Positions 8,043-16,736 of a DNA stretch of 64,000 nt are shown piece after piece (position 1 is the stretch's first letter; each line of letters opens with the position of its first letter). The notes beneath the pieces were generated by a model. That model was given only the letters and a program-made list of their open reading frames with translations. It was not told the origin of the DNA and did no database searches. A program made the position numbers and the translations under genes. This DNA comes from Veillonella parvula (GTDB lineage Bacteria > Bacillota > Negativicutes > Veillonellales > Veillonellaceae): contig NZ_LR778174.1 of NCBI RefSeq assembly GCF_902810435.1, forward strand, positions 669,501-733,500, in the 5' to 3' direction.

Positions 8043-9365
8043 ATGAATAAAAGTAAACTATTAAAAACAACTGTAGCTATTGTGGTTTTGGCTGTATTAG
8101 TTACTGGAGGCTATGTATATAAAGATGCCATACAGAGTCGTATAGCTAGAACAGCGGCTGTTGTAAGTGGCCAAGAGATAAAGCCGCTCCTCGATTCTGA
8201 AAGTCGATACATTCGACAAATTGTAGCTCAAGATAACAGCACGAGTCGTACTATTATGTGGCAATCAGATAACAGCGAAGCTGATGCGGTAATAGAGTAT
8301 CGTCTTGTTGGAGCCGATACGACTCAAACGATAAGAGCTACAGATAAAGCTTTTACCGATGATGGTAGTACTACCTATATCCATGAGGGAACATTAACTG
8401 GTTTGGCGCCTAATACTAAATACGAATATCGAGTTGGTTATGGTAGTGATCGCCGTAGTGATTGGTACTCCCTGGAAACGGCTGGCGCCAGTGTGTATGA
8501 TGTTCTTATCTATCCAGATTCTCAATCTGGCGATTATTCTGCGTGGGAGCAGATTGTTAAGGATTCCGCACATCGCAATCCAAGGACGGCCTTGTATATT
8601 AGCATGGGCGATCTCGTAGATAATGGGGAGCAGGCATATCAATGGCGCACTTGGTTGAATTCCATCAGACCATTGAGTGCTAATGTGCCGTTAGCAACGA
8701 CCTTAGGCAATCATGAGATGTATACATTAGATTGGAAAATGCGCGAGCCTTATGCATATTTGAATTACTTCGCAGTACCGCCTAATGGGAATGAAATATT
8801 TAATCGCCGTTATTATTCCTATGATTTTGGCGATGTGCATTACGTTGTATTAGATACGATGTTGTATGAAAGTAATCATGAGGATAATCATGATACTCAT
8901 CATCCTGATTTGTACGATGTAGAGGTTCAGTGGCTACGTCAAGATTTAGCAGCTAATACTAAAAAGTGGACTGTAGTCCTCATGCATCGTGATCCATTCC
9001 GATATGCCTTTGACCGACCAGGTGCAAGTCGCGATGTAGGTTTCGATGATGAGGGCGTATTATTTATGCCTATCTTCGATGAGTTTAATGTAGACTTAGT
9101 TTTATCTGCTCATTTACATACATACCGCAACCGTGGCCATGTACGAAACTTTGATCGAGACCCATCTGGTCCACTATATATCCTTACAGGTATAGCTGGT
9201 GATGCACGACGTCCTAAGTGGAAGCAACATCCCTTAGATGTATATGTAGCACCTCAGCCTGAAACGAATAATTATATGTCTATGACCGTAACACCAAATA
9301 AGCTGATTGTAAAATCATTTTTACCTGATGGTACTCAGCTCGACGAATCAGTCATTGAAAAATAA
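8043..9365 (+). CDS. Membrane-anchored metallophosphoesterase, purple-acid-phosphatase-like
   Basis: 440 residues: a signal-anchor (residues ~8-27, hydrophobic VAIVVLAVLVTGG), an N-terminal fibronectin-III-like domain of the kind found in purple acid phosphatases (TSRTIMWQS, then PNTKYEYRVGYG), and a calcineurin-like phosphoesterase domain. Metal-site motifs seen are GDLVDNG, LGNHEM, VLMHRDPF and SAHLHTYRN. It would act outside the inner membrane on phosphate esters. AAAGGA precedes ATG 8043; a TATAAT-like -10 is at 7993-7998. It is monocistronic with its own terminator. Confidence 0.88.
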   Translation: MNKSKLLKTTVAIVVLAVLVTGGYVYKDAIQSRIARTAAVVSGQEIKPLLDSESRYIRQIVAQDNSTSRTIMWQSDNSEADAVIEYRLVGADTTQTIRATDKAFTDDGSTTYIHEGTLTGLAPNTKYEYRVGYGSDRRSDWYSLETAGASVYDVLIYPDSQSGDYSAWEQIVKDSAHRNPRTALYISMGDLVDNGEQAYQWRTWLNSIRPLSANVPLATTLGNHEMYTLDWKMREPYAYLNYFAVPPNGNEIFNRRYYSYDFGDVHYVVLDTMLYESNHEDNHDTHHPDLYDVEVQWLRQDLAANTKKWTVVLMHRDPFRYAFDRPGASRDVGFDDEGVLFMPIFDEFNVDLVLSAHLHTYRNRGHVRNFDRDPSGPLYILTGIAGDARRPKWKQHPLDVYVAPQPETNNYMSMTVTPNKLIVKSFLPDGTQLDESVIEK

Positions 9366-9405
9366 GAAAAGACACCTTCTTTGGGAGGTGTCTTTTCTTA
9401 TTTTT
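9364..9405 (+). terminator. Terminator after the phosphoesterase
   Basis: AAGAAAAGACACC pairs with GGTGTCTTTTCTT and is followed by a T-rich stretch. Confidence 0.9.
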
Positions 9406-9477
9406 CTCTAATTAAAGGTAGCAAGAATCCATGAGTAAAATTGATTAATAATATAACAAATAAAAATACAGAATGTT

Positions 9478-9564
9478 TGTATAAATACTTGCTTATTATG
9501 GTAGGTAGTATTATAATACGTGTATAGATTATAAAAATACACAAAATATGTATAAAATATACAT
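9478..9564. promoter_or_regulatory. Cluster of TGTATA elements, candidate ArgR operators
   Basis: TGTATAAATAC (9478-9488) overlaps the -35 region. GTGTAT/ATACAC form an inverted pair at 9520-9542. ATGTATA-AAA-TATACAT is a perfect palindrome at 9548-9564. The size and AT-rich centre recall ArgR boxes, though the half-site differs from the TGAAT of enterics and Bacillus. The same element recurs before argC. Confidence 0.45.
9489..9517 (+). promoter_or_regulatory. Sigma-70-type promoter of the arginine block
   Basis: TTGCTT (9489-9494), a 17-base spacer and TATAAT (9512-9517). It is flanked by TGTATA-type elements that could be repressor sites. Confidence 0.65.
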
Positions 9565-9588
9565 ACAGTGTATAAAGGAGATAGAGTA

Positions 9589-10773
9589 ATGAACACATTA
9601 CAAGATTTAATTAAGAAATATGCCTCCCAATATAAAGAACAAGTTGTGGAATGGCGCCGACATATTCATAGTCATCCAGAGTTATCTGGTGAAGAAAAAA
9701 ATACCTCTTTATTTATTCAAAAGGTGCTTGGTGAACTAGGAATTCCCTTTGTAAACGATGTTTCTGATTATGCTGTTATCGGTAAGATAGAAGGTGCTCA
9801 TACAGGCCCTGTTATTGCATTGCGTGCCGATATGGATGCGTTACCCATACATGAAATAACAGGCTTGTCCTTTGCTTCACAAAATGAAGGCGTTATGCAT
9901 GCCTGTGGTCATGATAGCCACATGGCAATTTTACTTGGTGCAGCGGCGATTCTACAATCCATTAAAGATCAATTACATGGGACTGTGAAACTGGTATTCC
10001 AACCTTCTGAAGAAGAGGCTTTATTCCCAGGGGCTCAAGGCATTGTTGATAGCGGTATCCTCGACGATGTGGATGAGATATATGGCCTTCATGTGGTGCC
10101 TCAATTGCCAGTAGGTACGGTAGGTCTTAAAAAAGGCAATCTTATGGCTGCTTCCGATCATTTCGTTGTGCATATTAAAGGAAAATCAACCCATGCTGCT
10201 GAGCCACATAACGGTGTAGATGCTATCGTAGCTGCTGCAAACTGGATTGTAAATGTAGAGTCGATGGTAGCTCGCGAAACGAATCCTATGGAAAATCTCG
10301 TGTGTACTATCGGAGTTATTAATGGTGGGGACCGATATAACGTAGGATGTGGTGATGTGTATCTTGAAGGTACTTGTCGGACCTATGAACCAGAAAAACG
10401 TGATTATATTGAGCGACGATTAGGTGAAAGCTTACAGGCCCTCGATGTGATGTTTAAAACGGAAAGCACTTTGGATTATAAACGTGGTCATGGTGCTACT
10501 ATCAATAATCCAGAGGCCATCGATTATGCCACATCTATTGTAGAGAAATATCTTGGTAAAGACGCAGTGGTACATCCTGAGTTCCCATCCATGGCAGCAG
10601 AAGACTTCTCCGCCTATCTTCATAAAATCAAAGGTGCGTTCCTTTGGTTAGGCACTGGCTTTGAAGGCAATCCGGCTTTGCATAATGCAGCTTTCACCAT
10701 CGATGAAAGTATCCTTGAACCAGGTATCACAATGATGGCAGCTATTGCCGCCGAATATTTACAAGAAAAGTAG
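9589..10773 (+). CDS. M20-family amidohydrolase (N-acyl-amino-acid deacylase type)
   Basis: 394 residues. HipO/AbgB-like metallopeptidase motifs: HSHPELSGEE, LRADMDALP, MHACGHDSHMA, QPSEEE, and HAAEPHNGVDA from the dimerisation domain. ATG 9589 follows AAGGAG; an ATG at 9568 is not supported. It is the first gene before argF-argC-argB-argD, so a role in deacetylating N-acetylornithine or another N-acyl amino acid is possible, but the sequence looks like the broad HipO group and not ArgE. A paralogue lies at 15534-16715. Confidence 0.85.
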   Translation: MNTLQDLIKKYASQYKEQVVEWRRHIHSHPELSGEEKNTSLFIQKVLGELGIPFVNDVSDYAVIGKIEGAHTGPVIALRADMDALPIHEITGLSFASQNEGVMHACGHDSHMAILLGAAAILQSIKDQLHGTVKLVFQPSEEEALFPGAQGIVDSGILDDVDEIYGLHVVPQLPVGTVGLKKGNLMAASDHFVVHIKGKSTHAAEPHNGVDAIVAAANWIVNVESMVARETNPMENLVCTIGVINGGDRYNVGCGDVYLEGTCRTYEPEKRDYIERRLGESLQALDVMFKTESTLDYKRGHGATINNPEAIDYATSIVEKYLGKDAVVHPEFPSMAAEDFSAYLHKIKGAFLWLGTGFEGNPALHNAAFTIDESILEPGITMMAAIAAEYLQEK

Positions 10774-10804
10774 TTAAACACATAGTTTGAAATAAGAGGT
10801 TATC

Positions 10805-11815
10805 ATGAAAAGTTTACAACATACATCATTTAAAACAATGCTTCAATATACACCAGAGGAAATTAAATACTTCTTGGAGTTAGCAAAAAAATTAAAAGCT
10901 GATAAAAAAGCAGGTAAAGAAATCAAAACATTGGTGGGTAAAAACTTTGCATTAATTTTTGAAAAGGATTCCACACGGACACGTTGTGCCTTTGAAGTCG
11001 GGGCTGCTGATCAAGGGGCTTTTACAACATATCTTGGTCCTACAGGTTCTCAAATGAATAAGAAAGAATCCTTAAAGGATACGGCTCGTGTTCTTGGCTC
11101 CATGTATGATGCCATTGAGTTTAGAGGCTTTGACCAAGAGGATGTAGATACATTGGCAGAATACTCTGGTGTACCAGTTTGGAATGGACTTACCGATATG
11201 GATCATCCTACACAAACATTAGCCAATTTCTTAACACTTCAAGAAAATATCGACAAACCGTTGAATGAAATTTCTTTTGCCTATGTAGGTCATGGTCAAT
11301 CTAATATGTGCAATGCTTTGATGAGTGGTGCCGTTAAAATGGGGATGGATTTCAGACTTATTGGCCCTAAACAATACTGGCCAGCTGGTCCATTCTACGA
11401 AGAGTGCTTAAAGGTGGCTAAAGAAACAGGTGCTACTATTACTTGTACAGATGATGTAGCTGAAGGGGTTAAAGGCTTAGATGTTATTTACACTGGTGTG
11501 TGGGTAACGATGGGCGATACATATGATATGTGGGAGGAACGTATCAATACCTTTAAACCATTCCAAGTAAATGCAGAAATGATGGCATTAACTGGCAATC
11601 CAAATACTAAGTTCTGCCATTGTTTACCTGCGTTCCACAACACAGAAACACAAGTAGGTAAAGATATTTATGAACGGTTTGGCATGAATGGCATTGAGGT
11701 GACCGAAGAGGTATTCGAAGGGCCAAACTCTTTAGCGTTCCAAGAAGCAGAAAATCGTCTTCATACTATTAAGGCGGTTATGGTTGCCACATTTAGTGAC
11801 TATCCATTGAAGTAA
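10805..11815 (+). CDS. argF: Ornithine carbamoyltransferase
   Basis: 336 residues, the usual length. The carbamoyl-phosphate loop STRTRCAFE, the HPTQTLANF motif and the ornithine-binding HCLPAFH motif near the C-terminus are all intact. It makes citrulline from ornithine and carbamoyl phosphate. It lies 31 bases after the amidohydrolase and is transcribed with it. The catabolic form (arcB) has the same fold, but the biosynthetic neighbours argC, argB and argD favour argF. Confidence 0.95.
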   Translation: MKSLQHTSFKTMLQYTPEEIKYFLELAKKLKADKKAGKEIKTLVGKNFALIFEKDSTRTRCAFEVGAADQGAFTTYLGPTGSQMNKKESLKDTARVLGSMYDAIEFRGFDQEDVDTLAEYSGVPVWNGLTDMDHPTQTLANFLTLQENIDKPLNEISFAYVGHGQSNMCNALMSGAVKMGMDFRLIGPKQYWPAGPFYEECLKVAKETGATITCTDDVAEGVKGLDVIYTGVWVTMGDTYDMWEERINTFKPFQVNAEMMALTGNPNTKFCHCLPAFHNTETQVGKDIYERFGMNGIEVTEEVFEGPNSLAFQEAENRLHTIKAVMVATFSDYPLK

Positions 11816-11856
11816 GTTCATCTCCCTAGAAGGTGATGTATGGTATAGTTGGTTTT

Positions 11857-11889
11857 CTATTTATACTGGTTCAAGGGATGTATAAATAG
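11857..11889. promoter_or_regulatory. Inverted repeat before argC, possible ArgR site
   Basis: CTATTTATAC and GTATAAATAG form a perfect 10-bp inverted repeat with a 13-base spacer in the 110-base gap between argF and argC. The arm matches TGTATAAATA at 9478. A short hairpin TCACC-aata-GGTGA follows at 11898-11911. Confidence 0.45.
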
Positions 11890-11925
11890 GTGTGAGTCAC
11901 CAATAGGTGAGAATTGAGGTTTATT

Positions 11926-12876
11926 ATGACACCCCACAGAGTATTTATTGTTGGTCATGAAGGCACAACGGGTCTTAGAATTCATGAACGATTATCCGAT
12001 CGAAAAGATATAGAACTCTTAGCGACTGCTGATGAGGATCGCAAAAATGTAGAGGCCATTAAAGTGGTCGCAAAAAAGGCAGACATCGTATTTCTTTGTT
12101 TACCTGATGCGGCATCTAAAGATATTATGGCGGTTATCGGTGACTTGCCGTGCAAGGTAATCGATACATCTACCGCTTTTAGAACTGATTCTAATTGGAC
12201 CTATGGTTTCCCAGAACTTGGTACTAATTATAAGCTAGCTATTGCTACTAAAAAACATATTGCAAATCCTGGCTGTCATGCGAGTGGTATGATTGCTTGT
12301 ATAGCGCCTCTTGTAAAGGCAGGGCTCGTGCCAGCGGATTATCCTTTCACTATTACATCCTTAACAGGCTATAGCGGTGGTGGTAAGAAGATGATTGGTC
12401 AATATGAAAGTAGTCCTAAGGACTATTTCCTTTATGCTCCACGTCAATATGGGCTTGGTCAAGAACATAAACATTTACCCGAAGTACAACATGTATGCGG
12501 CCTTAGTGAAGCACCAATTTTTATGCCAATCGTTGATGATTACTATTCTGGGATGGAGGTTACAGTAGGTATTCATAGTCGTTTATGTCATAAACCTGTT
12601 TGTATTGATAAGGTACAACAAACGTTAGAATACTTTTACAAAGATAGTACAATCGTTACGGTTGCACCATTTACTGAAAATAGCAATAGCGGTATGTTAA
12701 ACGCTAATCAATTGAGCAATACGGATAGCATGAAAATCTATGTCACTGGTAACGATGAACGCATTATGGTTCACGCCATTTTCGATAATTTAGGTAAAGG
12801 TGCATCGGGTGCCGCCGTTCAATGTATGAATATTGCATTGGGGTTACCAGAGGATACTGGTTTAGTATTAGGTTAG
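11926..12876 (+). CDS. argC: N-acetyl-gamma-glutamyl-phosphate reductase
   Basis: 316 residues, the shorter (type 2) form. It begins with a Rossmann nucleotide-binding start (VFIVGHEGTTG), has the catalytic cysteine C117 in NPGCHASG, and the family motif HKHLPEV. It reduces N-acetylglutamyl phosphate to the semialdehyde with NADPH. ATG 11926 has GAGG at seven bases; an in-frame TTG at 11914 is less likely. argB follows after 10 bases. Confidence 0.93.
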   Translation: MTPHRVFIVGHEGTTGLRIHERLSDRKDIELLATADEDRKNVEAIKVVAKKADIVFLCLPDAASKDIMAVIGDLPCKVIDTSTAFRTDSNWTYGFPELGTNYKLAIATKKHIANPGCHASGMIACIAPLVKAGLVPADYPFTITSLTGYSGGGKKMIGQYESSPKDYFLYAPRQYGLGQEHKHLPEVQHVCGLSEAPIFMPIVDDYYSGMEVTVGIHSRLCHKPVCIDKVQQTLEYFYKDSTIVTVAPFTENSNSGMLNANQLSNTDSMKIYVTGNDERIMVHAIFDNLGKGASGAAVQCMNIALGLPEDTGLVLG

Positions 12877-12886
12877 AGAGGAATCT

Positions 12887-13744
12887 ATGAAGAATGTAAC
12901 AAATGCAATGCGGGCGCATATCTTAACGGCGGCCGTTCCATATATAAAACAATACACAGATCAGTACGTTGTCGTTAAATACGGCGGCAATGCCATGGTG
13001 GATGAAGAGTTAAAGAAATCTGTCATGAAGGATTTACTATTACTTCAATTAGTGGGGGTAAAAGTAGTCCTCGTTCATGGTGGTGGTCCAGCTATTAATA
13101 GCACCTTAGAGGCGATGCAAATTGAATCACATTTTGCTAATGGATTACGTGTTACCGATGAAGCAACGATGGATGTTGTACAAATGGTGCTAGCCGGCAA
13201 AGTGAATAAAGGGCTCGTGGCGGATTTAACGGATCTTGGTGGCAAAGCTGTTGGCCTTTGTGGCGTAGATGGCAACATGATTCAAGTTCATAAACAAAAC
13301 GAAGAACTTGGTTACGTAGGTTATATTGATACCATTGATACCAGCATTATCCATGACGTAATTAGCCGTGGCTATATTCCGGTTATTTCTTCTATCGGCA
13401 TGGGAGCCGATGGCAAGACCTACAATATTAATGCGGATACGGTAGCTGCGAAAATTGCAGGTGCCCTCAAGGCGGAAACCATGGTAGCTATGACCAATAT
13501 TGATGGTGTATTGCGAGATGTGCATGATCCAGATTCTTTAATTTCTAAAATTACGATGGCTGAGGCAGTTCAGTTAAAAGCGGATGGTGTCATTGCAGGC
13601 GGTATGATTCCAAAGGTAGATTGCTGCTTAGAGGCCATAGAAGCAGGGGCACAAAAGGTATTTATCATCAATGGTGAAATTCCACATGCCATTCTTATCG
13701 AGTTATTAACCGATGAAGGCCTTGGCACCATGTTTGTTGCTTAA
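12887..13744 (+). CDS. argB: Acetylglutamate kinase
   Basis: 285 residues of the amino-acid-kinase fold: VVKYGGNAM at the N-terminus (phosphate-binding Lys), VLVHGGGPAIN for substrate binding, and NINADTVAAKIAGAL plus GGMIPK toward the C-terminus. It phosphorylates N-acetylglutamate and is the usual point of arginine feedback. RBS GAGAGGAATCT precedes ATG 12887. The gene sits between argC and argD. Confidence 0.96.
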   Translation: MKNVTNAMRAHILTAAVPYIKQYTDQYVVVKYGGNAMVDEELKKSVMKDLLLLQLVGVKVVLVHGGGPAINSTLEAMQIESHFANGLRVTDEATMDVVQMVLAGKVNKGLVADLTDLGGKAVGLCGVDGNMIQVHKQNEELGYVGYIDTIDTSIIHDVISRGYIPVISSIGMGADGKTYNINADTVAAKIAGALKAETMVAMTNIDGVLRDVHDPDSLISKITMAEAVQLKADGVIAGGMIPKVDCCLEAIEAGAQKVFIINGEIPHAILIELLTDEGLGTMFVA

Positions 13745-13829
13745 TATAGTAAACATAATACTGGTAATCATCTATTGGGTATCTTTTACATAGATAGACG
13801 ACGGCATGACCGTACATTTGGAGGATATA

Positions 13830-15017
13830 ATGAGTAATGCAATCGATTTTGAACAACAAGATAAAGAATATATAGCCAATACGTATGGTCGGTTTAACGT
13901 ATGCTTTGAAAAAGGAAAAGGTTCTCTCTTGTGGGACGTAGATGGTAAAGAGTACATCGACCTCGGCTCTGGTATTGGCGTAACCGCCTTTGGTGTTGAC
14001 GATGATGAGTGGACTGAGGCTGTTACTAAGCAGTCTCATGCGTTGAATCATATTTCTAATTTATACTATTCTTTGCCACAAATTGAACTAGCGAAACAAC
14101 TCTGCGCGAAAACGGGGATGAAAAAAGTGTTTTTCTCTAACTCTGGTGCAGAATCTAACGAATGTGCGATTAAGGCAGCGCGTAAATACAGCCATGACAA
14201 ATATGGCGAAGGGCGTCATATAATTGTTACCTTAGTCAATAGTTTCCACGGTCGTACTATTACCACCTTGTCTGCGACAGGACAAGATGTATTCCATCAA
14301 CATTTCTTCCCATTTACGGAAGGCTTTATTCATACCCCAGCCAATGATATTGATGCGGCTTTGAAAGCCCTTGCTAATCCAGCTGTTTGTGCCATCATGA
14401 TGGAACCTATTCAAGGTGAAGGTGGTGTTATGCCATTAGATAAGGAGTTTGTCCAAAGCGTAACAAAATATGCTCATGAACACGATCAATTGGTAATCAT
14501 CGATGAGGTACAAACTGGTAATGGTCGGACTGGCAGCTTATATGCATACCAACAATTTGGTATCGAACCAGATGTTGTATCTACTGCAAAAGGTTTGGCC
14601 GGGGGGCTACCAATGGGTGCAACCTTATTCAATGAAAAAATGCAATATGTATTAAATGCTGGTGCTCATGCCACTACTTTTGGAGGTAATCCAATCTGCG
14701 CGGCTGCAGGTAATACCATTATTAGCCGGTTAACTCCTGAACTCCTTGACTCTGTAAAAGCAAAAGGGGAATACGTAAAGGCTACCTTAACTGGTAAACC
14801 TGGCGTTCTTGGTGTTAGCGGTATGGGCCTCATGCTTGGCATTGAAACTACGGTTGATGCTAAAGCCGTTATAGCTAAATGTCTTGAAAAAGGCGTAGTA
14901 TGTTTATCTGCTAAAAATAAGGTGCGTCTTTTACCATCTCTTAATATTCCGCAAGAACAATTGGAAAAAGCTATTGCTATTTTAGCCGATGTGATTGAAG
15001 AATTAGCGGCACAGTAA
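13830..15017 (+). CDS. argD: Acetylornithine aminotransferase
   Basis: 395 residues, class III PLP aminotransferase. Seen: FSNSGAESNECAIK, IDEVQTGNGRTG, and the Schiff-base lysine K254 in STAKGLAGGLPMG. It converts N-acetylglutamate semialdehyde to N-acetylornithine. GGAGG is seven bases before ATG 13830; the in-frame ATG at 13806 is unsupported. It is the last gene of the arginine block; argJ, argG and argH are not in the window. Confidence 0.93.
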   Translation: MSNAIDFEQQDKEYIANTYGRFNVCFEKGKGSLLWDVDGKEYIDLGSGIGVTAFGVDDDEWTEAVTKQSHALNHISNLYYSLPQIELAKQLCAKTGMKKVFFSNSGAESNECAIKAARKYSHDKYGEGRHIIVTLVNSFHGRTITTLSATGQDVFHQHFFPFTEGFIHTPANDIDAALKALANPAVCAIMMEPIQGEGGVMPLDKEFVQSVTKYAHEHDQLVIIDEVQTGNGRTGSLYAYQQFGIEPDVVSTAKGLAGGLPMGATLFNEKMQYVLNAGAHATTFGGNPICAAAGNTIISRLTPELLDSVKAKGEYVKATLTGKPGVLGVSGMGLMLGIETTVDAKAVIAKCLEKGVVCLSAKNKVRLLPSLNIPQEQLEKAIAILADVIEELAAQ

Positions 15018-15091
15018 GATTTTGTTTAACTTTCATAAATATTGTTTACTATAGTTATGTAACATTGAACTATGGAAATAAACCGATGATT

Positions 15092-15141
15092 ATATAGACT
15101 TTACTCCGTATTCGTGTTACCCTAAAAGAAACAGTCTATAT
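15092..15141 (+). promoter_or_regulatory. Leader hairpin before the 60-residue protein
   Basis: ATATAGACT (15092-15100) and AGTCTATAT (15133-15141) can close a 50-base stem-loop that ends one base before the Shine-Dalgarno site. It may modulate translation of the small gene. The rest of the gap (15018-15091) shows no clear feature. Confidence 0.35.
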
Positions 15142-15154
15142 TGGAGGAGTAAAT

Positions 15155-15337
15155 ATGAATACAGAATCCTTACGTAATGAAGTATTGGTTCCAGCGGTAG
15201 CAAAAACGTTGGACATTGCAGCTAAAGCAAAACCTACAAAAGAAGAAATTATCACAACGGCGAAAATCACCGCTGCTGTGACAGTTGCAACAGCTGTTGT
15301 ATCCTTAGCGGTACAAGCAGTATTGCGCAACCGATAA
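15155..15337 (+). CDS. Small membrane-associated protein, 60 residues
   Basis: Not recognised. An excellent site (GGAGGAG, seven bases before ATG) and a following rho-independent terminator mark it as a real gene. Residues 1-37 are amphipathic and Lys/Glu-rich (a possible coiled helix); residues ~38-57 form one hydrophobic Ala/Val/Thr segment, ending RNR. It could be a single-pass inner-membrane peptide. It stands alone between argD and the second amidohydrolase. Confidence 0.75.
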   Translation: MNTESLRNEVLVPAVAKTLDIAAKAKPTKEEIITTAKITAAVTVATAVVSLAVQAVLRNR

Positions 15338-15345
15338 GAAACTGA

Positions 15346-15379
15346 GAAAACGACATGGCGTTGCCTGTCGTTTTCTTTT
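15346..15379 (+). terminator. Terminator after the 60-residue protein
   Basis: GAAAACGACA pairs with TGTCGTTTTC across a 10-base loop, followed by TTTTA. Confidence 0.9.
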
Positions 15380-15483
15380 ACATTTACCCTGTTATTCCCC
15401 TAAACAAAGGGTTTTTCTTGGTACAGTAGATTTTGTATTTATAAATTCGTAAACTGTTTAATCAATATATATTAACAATGCAT

Positions 15484-15505
15484 ATTGATATACGATTGAT
15501 ATACT
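15484..15505 (+). promoter_or_regulatory. Tandem ATTGATATAC repeat before the amidohydrolase/dcuC-like pair
   Basis: ATTGATATAC occurs twice with one base between (15484-15493 and 15495-15504), an 11-base period. The second copy contains a TATACT that could be a -10 box, so the repeat is placed to bind a regulator at the promoter. Confidence 0.3.
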
Positions 15506-15533
15506 GAAATTAGAGGATATTAGAGGAGGCGAT

Positions 15534-16715
15534 ATGATGCATAGTCGCGATTTAATAGAACAATATAAAGGTTATGTTCAAAATTGGCGTAGATATTTCC
15601 ATAAACATCCAGAGCTTAGTAATGAAGAGTTTGAAACGACGAAGACCTTGGCTAAAGAGCTAGAGTCTATGGGCGTAGAGGTTCATGTAGATACAGACCG
15701 TGGTATCGGATTAATCGGCATTATTCATGGTTCTAAGCCTGGCAAAGCCATTGCGTTACGTGCTGACATCGATGCATTGCCTGTTCATGAACATAATGCA
15801 GTAGATTATAAATCTGAAGTAGAGGGTAAAATGCATGCCTGCGGTCATGATGGACATATGGCTATTTTACTAGGTGCGGCAAAGATGCTAATGTCTATGA
15901 AAGACCGCATCGAAGGCGATGTATATTTAGCATTTCAACCTGCGGAAGAAACTGGAGCAGGGGCTCCGGATTTCATTAAGTTTGGCGATTGGTATGATAA
16001 GGTAGATGCTATCTTTGGAGGGCATGTGTGGATCGATTTGCCAGCGGGTCTTGTGTCTGTTGAGGAAGGTCCTCGTATGGCTGCAAGTAGCCAAATTACT
16101 ATTAACGTAAAAGGCAAACAAGGTCATGGTGCGCAGCCACACCAAGCGGTCGATGCTATCGTGGTGGCTAGTGCCATCGTTATGAATTTGCAAACTGTGG
16201 TTTCTCGTAATGTGAGTGCCCTTGATTCCGTCGTTGTTACGATTGGCAATATTCACTCTGGCTCAGAATGGAATGTCATTCCTGGGGAAGCTTCCATGGG
16301 CGGTACGGTTCGTTTCTTTGATCCAAACCAAGAACAATACATTGTCGATACTATTCGCCGCATTGTGGAACACACTGCAGAAGCCTATGGAGCGACTGCT
16401 ACATTAGAATATATAAAAAAAGTGCCTCCTACTATTAATGATCCTGAATCCAGTGAACTTGCAGAACGTGTCGTTATTGATACATTAGGTGAGGACAAGC
16501 TTTCTAAGATGCGTAAAGTAATGCCTGGAGAAGATTTTGCATGGTATTTACAAGATAAATCAGGATGCTTTGCCTTTATTGGTATTCAAAACCCTGAAGT
16601 AGAAGCTACATACGATCATCATAATAATAGATTTAATATGGATGATACCGTATTATCTGCAGCATCTGCGGTGTATACTGAATATGCAATTCAGTGGTTA
16701 AAAGAACATAACTAA
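15534..16715 (+). CDS. M20-family amidohydrolase (second paralogue)
   Basis: 393 residues with the same motif set as 9589-10773: FHKHPELSNEE, LRADIDALP, MHACGHDGHMA, QPAEETGAG, and HGAQPHQAVDA. GGAGG lies close before ATGATG; 15534 and 15537 are both possible. A DcuC-type carrier follows after 21 bases, so the pair probably imports an N-acyl or dipeptide-like anion and hydrolyses it. The substrate is not determined. Confidence 0.87.
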   Translation: MMHSRDLIEQYKGYVQNWRRYFHKHPELSNEEFETTKTLAKELESMGVEVHVDTDRGIGLIGIIHGSKPGKAIALRADIDALPVHEHNAVDYKSEVEGKMHACGHDGHMAILLGAAKMLMSMKDRIEGDVYLAFQPAEETGAGAPDFIKFGDWYDKVDAIFGGHVWIDLPAGLVSVEEGPRMAASSQITINVKGKQGHGAQPHQAVDAIVVASAIVMNLQTVVSRNVSALDSVVVTIGNIHSGSEWNVIPGEASMGGTVRFFDPNQEQYIVDTIRRIVEHTAEAYGATATLEYIKKVPPTINDPESSELAERVVIDTLGEDKLSKMRKVMPGEDFAWYLQDKSGCFAFIGIQNPEVEATYDHHNNRFNMDDTVLSAASAVYTEYAIQWLKEHN

Positions 16716-16736
16716 AATTCTATGTAAGAGGTTCTT

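Noticed and set aside
9398-9598. Minus-strand ORFs across the arginine promoter region
   Set aside because: Low-complexity Tyr/Ile/Phe translations of AT-rich DNA without ribosome site; the region is the promoter of the plus-strand operon.
13695-14051. Minus-strand ORF over the argB/argD junction
   Set aside because: It overlaps two well-supported plus-strand genes and has no ribosome site or recognisable domain.
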